6,829 nt of DNA from Bacteroidales bacterium Bact_07. Its GTDB lineage: Bacteria; Bacteroidota; Bacteroidia; Bacteroidales; Tenuifilaceae. Shown here one piece after another: positions 6,373-6,829 of this stretch. The first letter of the stretch is position 1. Each line of letters begins with the position of its first letter. The stretch is from assembly GCA_001603415.1 (NCBI GenBank), contig LUYY01000172.1, forward strand, positions 1-6,829, given 5' to 3'. The notes under the pieces are model-generated. The model had not been told where the DNA came from, made no database searches, and was given only the letters and a program-made list of their open reading frames with translations. A program made the position numbers and the translations under genes.

Positions 6373-6400
6373 AATTAAGTAGTAAATCTACCCACTAATT
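6373..6400 (+). promoter_or_regulatory. rpsO: Possible small stem-loop in the rpsO leader
   Basis: An AT-rich inverted repeat pairs 6373-6377 with 6396-6400. It can continue inward either through GTAG/CTAC (6379-6382 with 6388-6391) or through GT/AC (6379-6380 with 6394-6395). It would occupy most of the predicted rpsO leader, 9 nt before the ATG. S15 represses its own mRNA in other bacteria through leader structure, so a regulatory role is conceivable, but the stem is weak. Confidence 0.28.
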
Positions 6401-6409
6401 ATCAGTGTT

Positions 6410-6682
6410 ATGAACTATTTGACGGCCGAAAAAAAACAAGAGATTTTTGAGAAGTACGGGAAGTCCAATACCGATACCGGCTCACCAGAGAGCCAGATCG
6501 CGTTATTCTCCTACCGTATCAACCATTTAACTGAGCACTTAAAGGTTCACCGTAAGGATTACGGCACCCAGCGCGCTCTGTTGAAGTTGGTGGGTAAGCG
6601 CAGGAGACTTTTGGATTACTTAAAAGAAAACGATATTGAAAGATATCGAACAATAGTAAAGGATTTAAATCTCAGAAAGTAA
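6410..6682 (+). CDS. rpsO: 30S ribosomal protein S15
   Basis: The 90-residue product matches S15 over its full length (typically 88-90 residues). It has the helical N-terminus, the DTGSPESQIA segment (22-31), INHLTEHLKVHRKDYGTQR (37-55, including the rRNA-contacting His/Asp region) and the basic LVGKRRRLLDYL (60-71) before the C-terminal helix ending LRK. S15 binds the central domain of 16S rRNA at the 20-22/23 helix junction early in 30S assembly, and in several bacteria represses its own translation. The gene has its own leader with a -7 element at 6358-6365 and a terminator directly downstream. The start ATG has no Shine-Dalgarno, as is common in this phylum. The putative pnp gene follows on the same strand, as in many bacteria. 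Confidence 0.98.
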   Translation: MNYLTAEKKQEIFEKYGKSNTDTGSPESQIALFSYRINHLTEHLKVHRKDYGTQRALLKLVGKRRRLLDYLKENDIERYRTIVKDLNLRK

Positions 6683-6688
6683 GAAATC

Positions 6689-6720
6689 AAAAAAGGCAAT
6701 TTCTAAAATTGCCTTTTTTT
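6689..6720 (+). terminator. Intrinsic terminator after rpsO
   Basis: The core stem GGCAATT (6695-6701) pairs with AATTGCC (6707-6713), can add one more pair around a 3-nt loop, and is extended by A6/T6 pairs at its base. A run of seven T residues ends it at 6720. It lies 6 nt after the rpsO stop. Some read-through into the downstream gene is possible, as occurs between rpsO and pnp in enterobacteria. Confidence 0.92.
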
Positions 6721-6730
6721 AATCACTACC

Positions 6731-6765
6731 TAAACCTCCAGAGGATGCAAATCCTTTGGGGTTTA
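6731..6765 (+). promoter_or_regulatory. Strong GCAA-capped hairpin in the leader before the putative pnp
   Basis: Bases 6731-6746 pair with 6751-6765 to form 15 base pairs, with a single bulged T (6737) and one G-U wobble (6741 with 6756). A GCAA (GNRA-type) tetraloop at 6747-6750 closes it. It has no T-tract after it, so it is not a terminator. It starts 10 nt after the rpsO terminator and ends 53 nt before the next ATG. Position and form are like the RNase III-cleaved leader hairpin that mediates PNPase autoregulation in E. coli; functional equivalence is inferred. Confidence 0.6.
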
Positions 6766-6818
6766 ATTGTTTAAACAAAGACAATTTAATATTGATTTCA
6801 TCTATATACATTTAAATT

Positions 6819-6829
6819 ATGCAGAACGT
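6819..6829 (+). CDS. pnp: Start of a truncated gene, probably polynucleotide phosphorylase
   Basis: Only ATG, two further full codons and two bases are visible (Met-Gln-Asn, then probably Val), so the protein cannot be identified from sequence. The call rests on context: rpsO is followed by pnp in many bacteria, Bacteroidota included as far as I recall, and a PNPase N-terminus starting with these residues is plausible. PNPase is a phosphorolytic 3'-5' exoribonuclease. The ATG has no Shine-Dalgarno and follows a structured leader. Confidence 0.4.

Noticed and set aside
6216..6398. 60-codon plus-strand frame between the SDR gene and rpsO
   Set aside because: It starts inside the SDR gene, is Lys-rich as expected from AT-rich DNA, and runs through the rpsO promoter. 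It looks like non-coding leader read as protein.

Overview
The window looks like chromosomal DNA of a Bacteroidota bacterium, plausibly from the Bacteroidales/Marinilabiliales side, although nothing here fixes the genus. The main evidence is a full-length DUF2851-type protein (a family I know mainly from Bacteroidota), two perfect matches to the Bacteroidota -7 promoter element TAnnTTTG, mostly weak or absent Shine-Dalgarno sequences, and moderately AT-rich, gene-dense DNA. All protein genes are on the + strand; one tRNA gene lies on the - strand. There are no mobile elements, CRISPR arrays or phage genes.

Left part (1-2834): the last 34 codons of an unidentified lysine/alanine-rich protein end at a strong intrinsic terminator. 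Three closely packed genes follow (gaps of 2 nt and -1 nt). Two encode membrane-anchored YkuD-fold L,D-transpeptidase-like proteins. The first has a long helical stalk and a non-canonical active-site motif; the second has the canonical motif. The third encodes a membrane-anchored, cysteine-free protein of unknown function that is probably expressed and perhaps used together with them. This looks like a small cell-envelope (peptidoglycan) operon.

Middle (2835-3042): a convergent tRNA-Pro(CGG) gene on the - strand, with its own -7 element and an intrinsic terminator whose T-tract overlaps the stop codon of the third envelope gene. From 3043 to 6247 there is a probable three-gene operon: a DUF2851 protein with conserved acidic/His and Cys clusters, a two-TM potassium channel with a cytosolic RCK/TrkA module, and an RmlD-like NAD(P)-dependent sugar reductase or epimerase.

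Right part (6248-6829): an AT-rich, non-coding rpsO leader with a perfect -7 element, then rpsO (ribosomal protein S15) and its terminator. A roughly 100-nt leader follows with a near-perfect 15-bp hairpin capped by a GCAA tetraloop, and then the first codons of a gene that by context is probably pnp (polynucleotide phosphorylase). This rpsO-hairpin-pnp layout resembles the arrangement that controls PNPase synthesis in enterobacteria.

I see no clearly undescribed multi-gene system. The most interesting leads are the paired L,D-transpeptidases with their Cys-free partner, the possible nuclease-like and metal-cluster residues of the DUF2851 protein, and the structured leader before the putative pnp.
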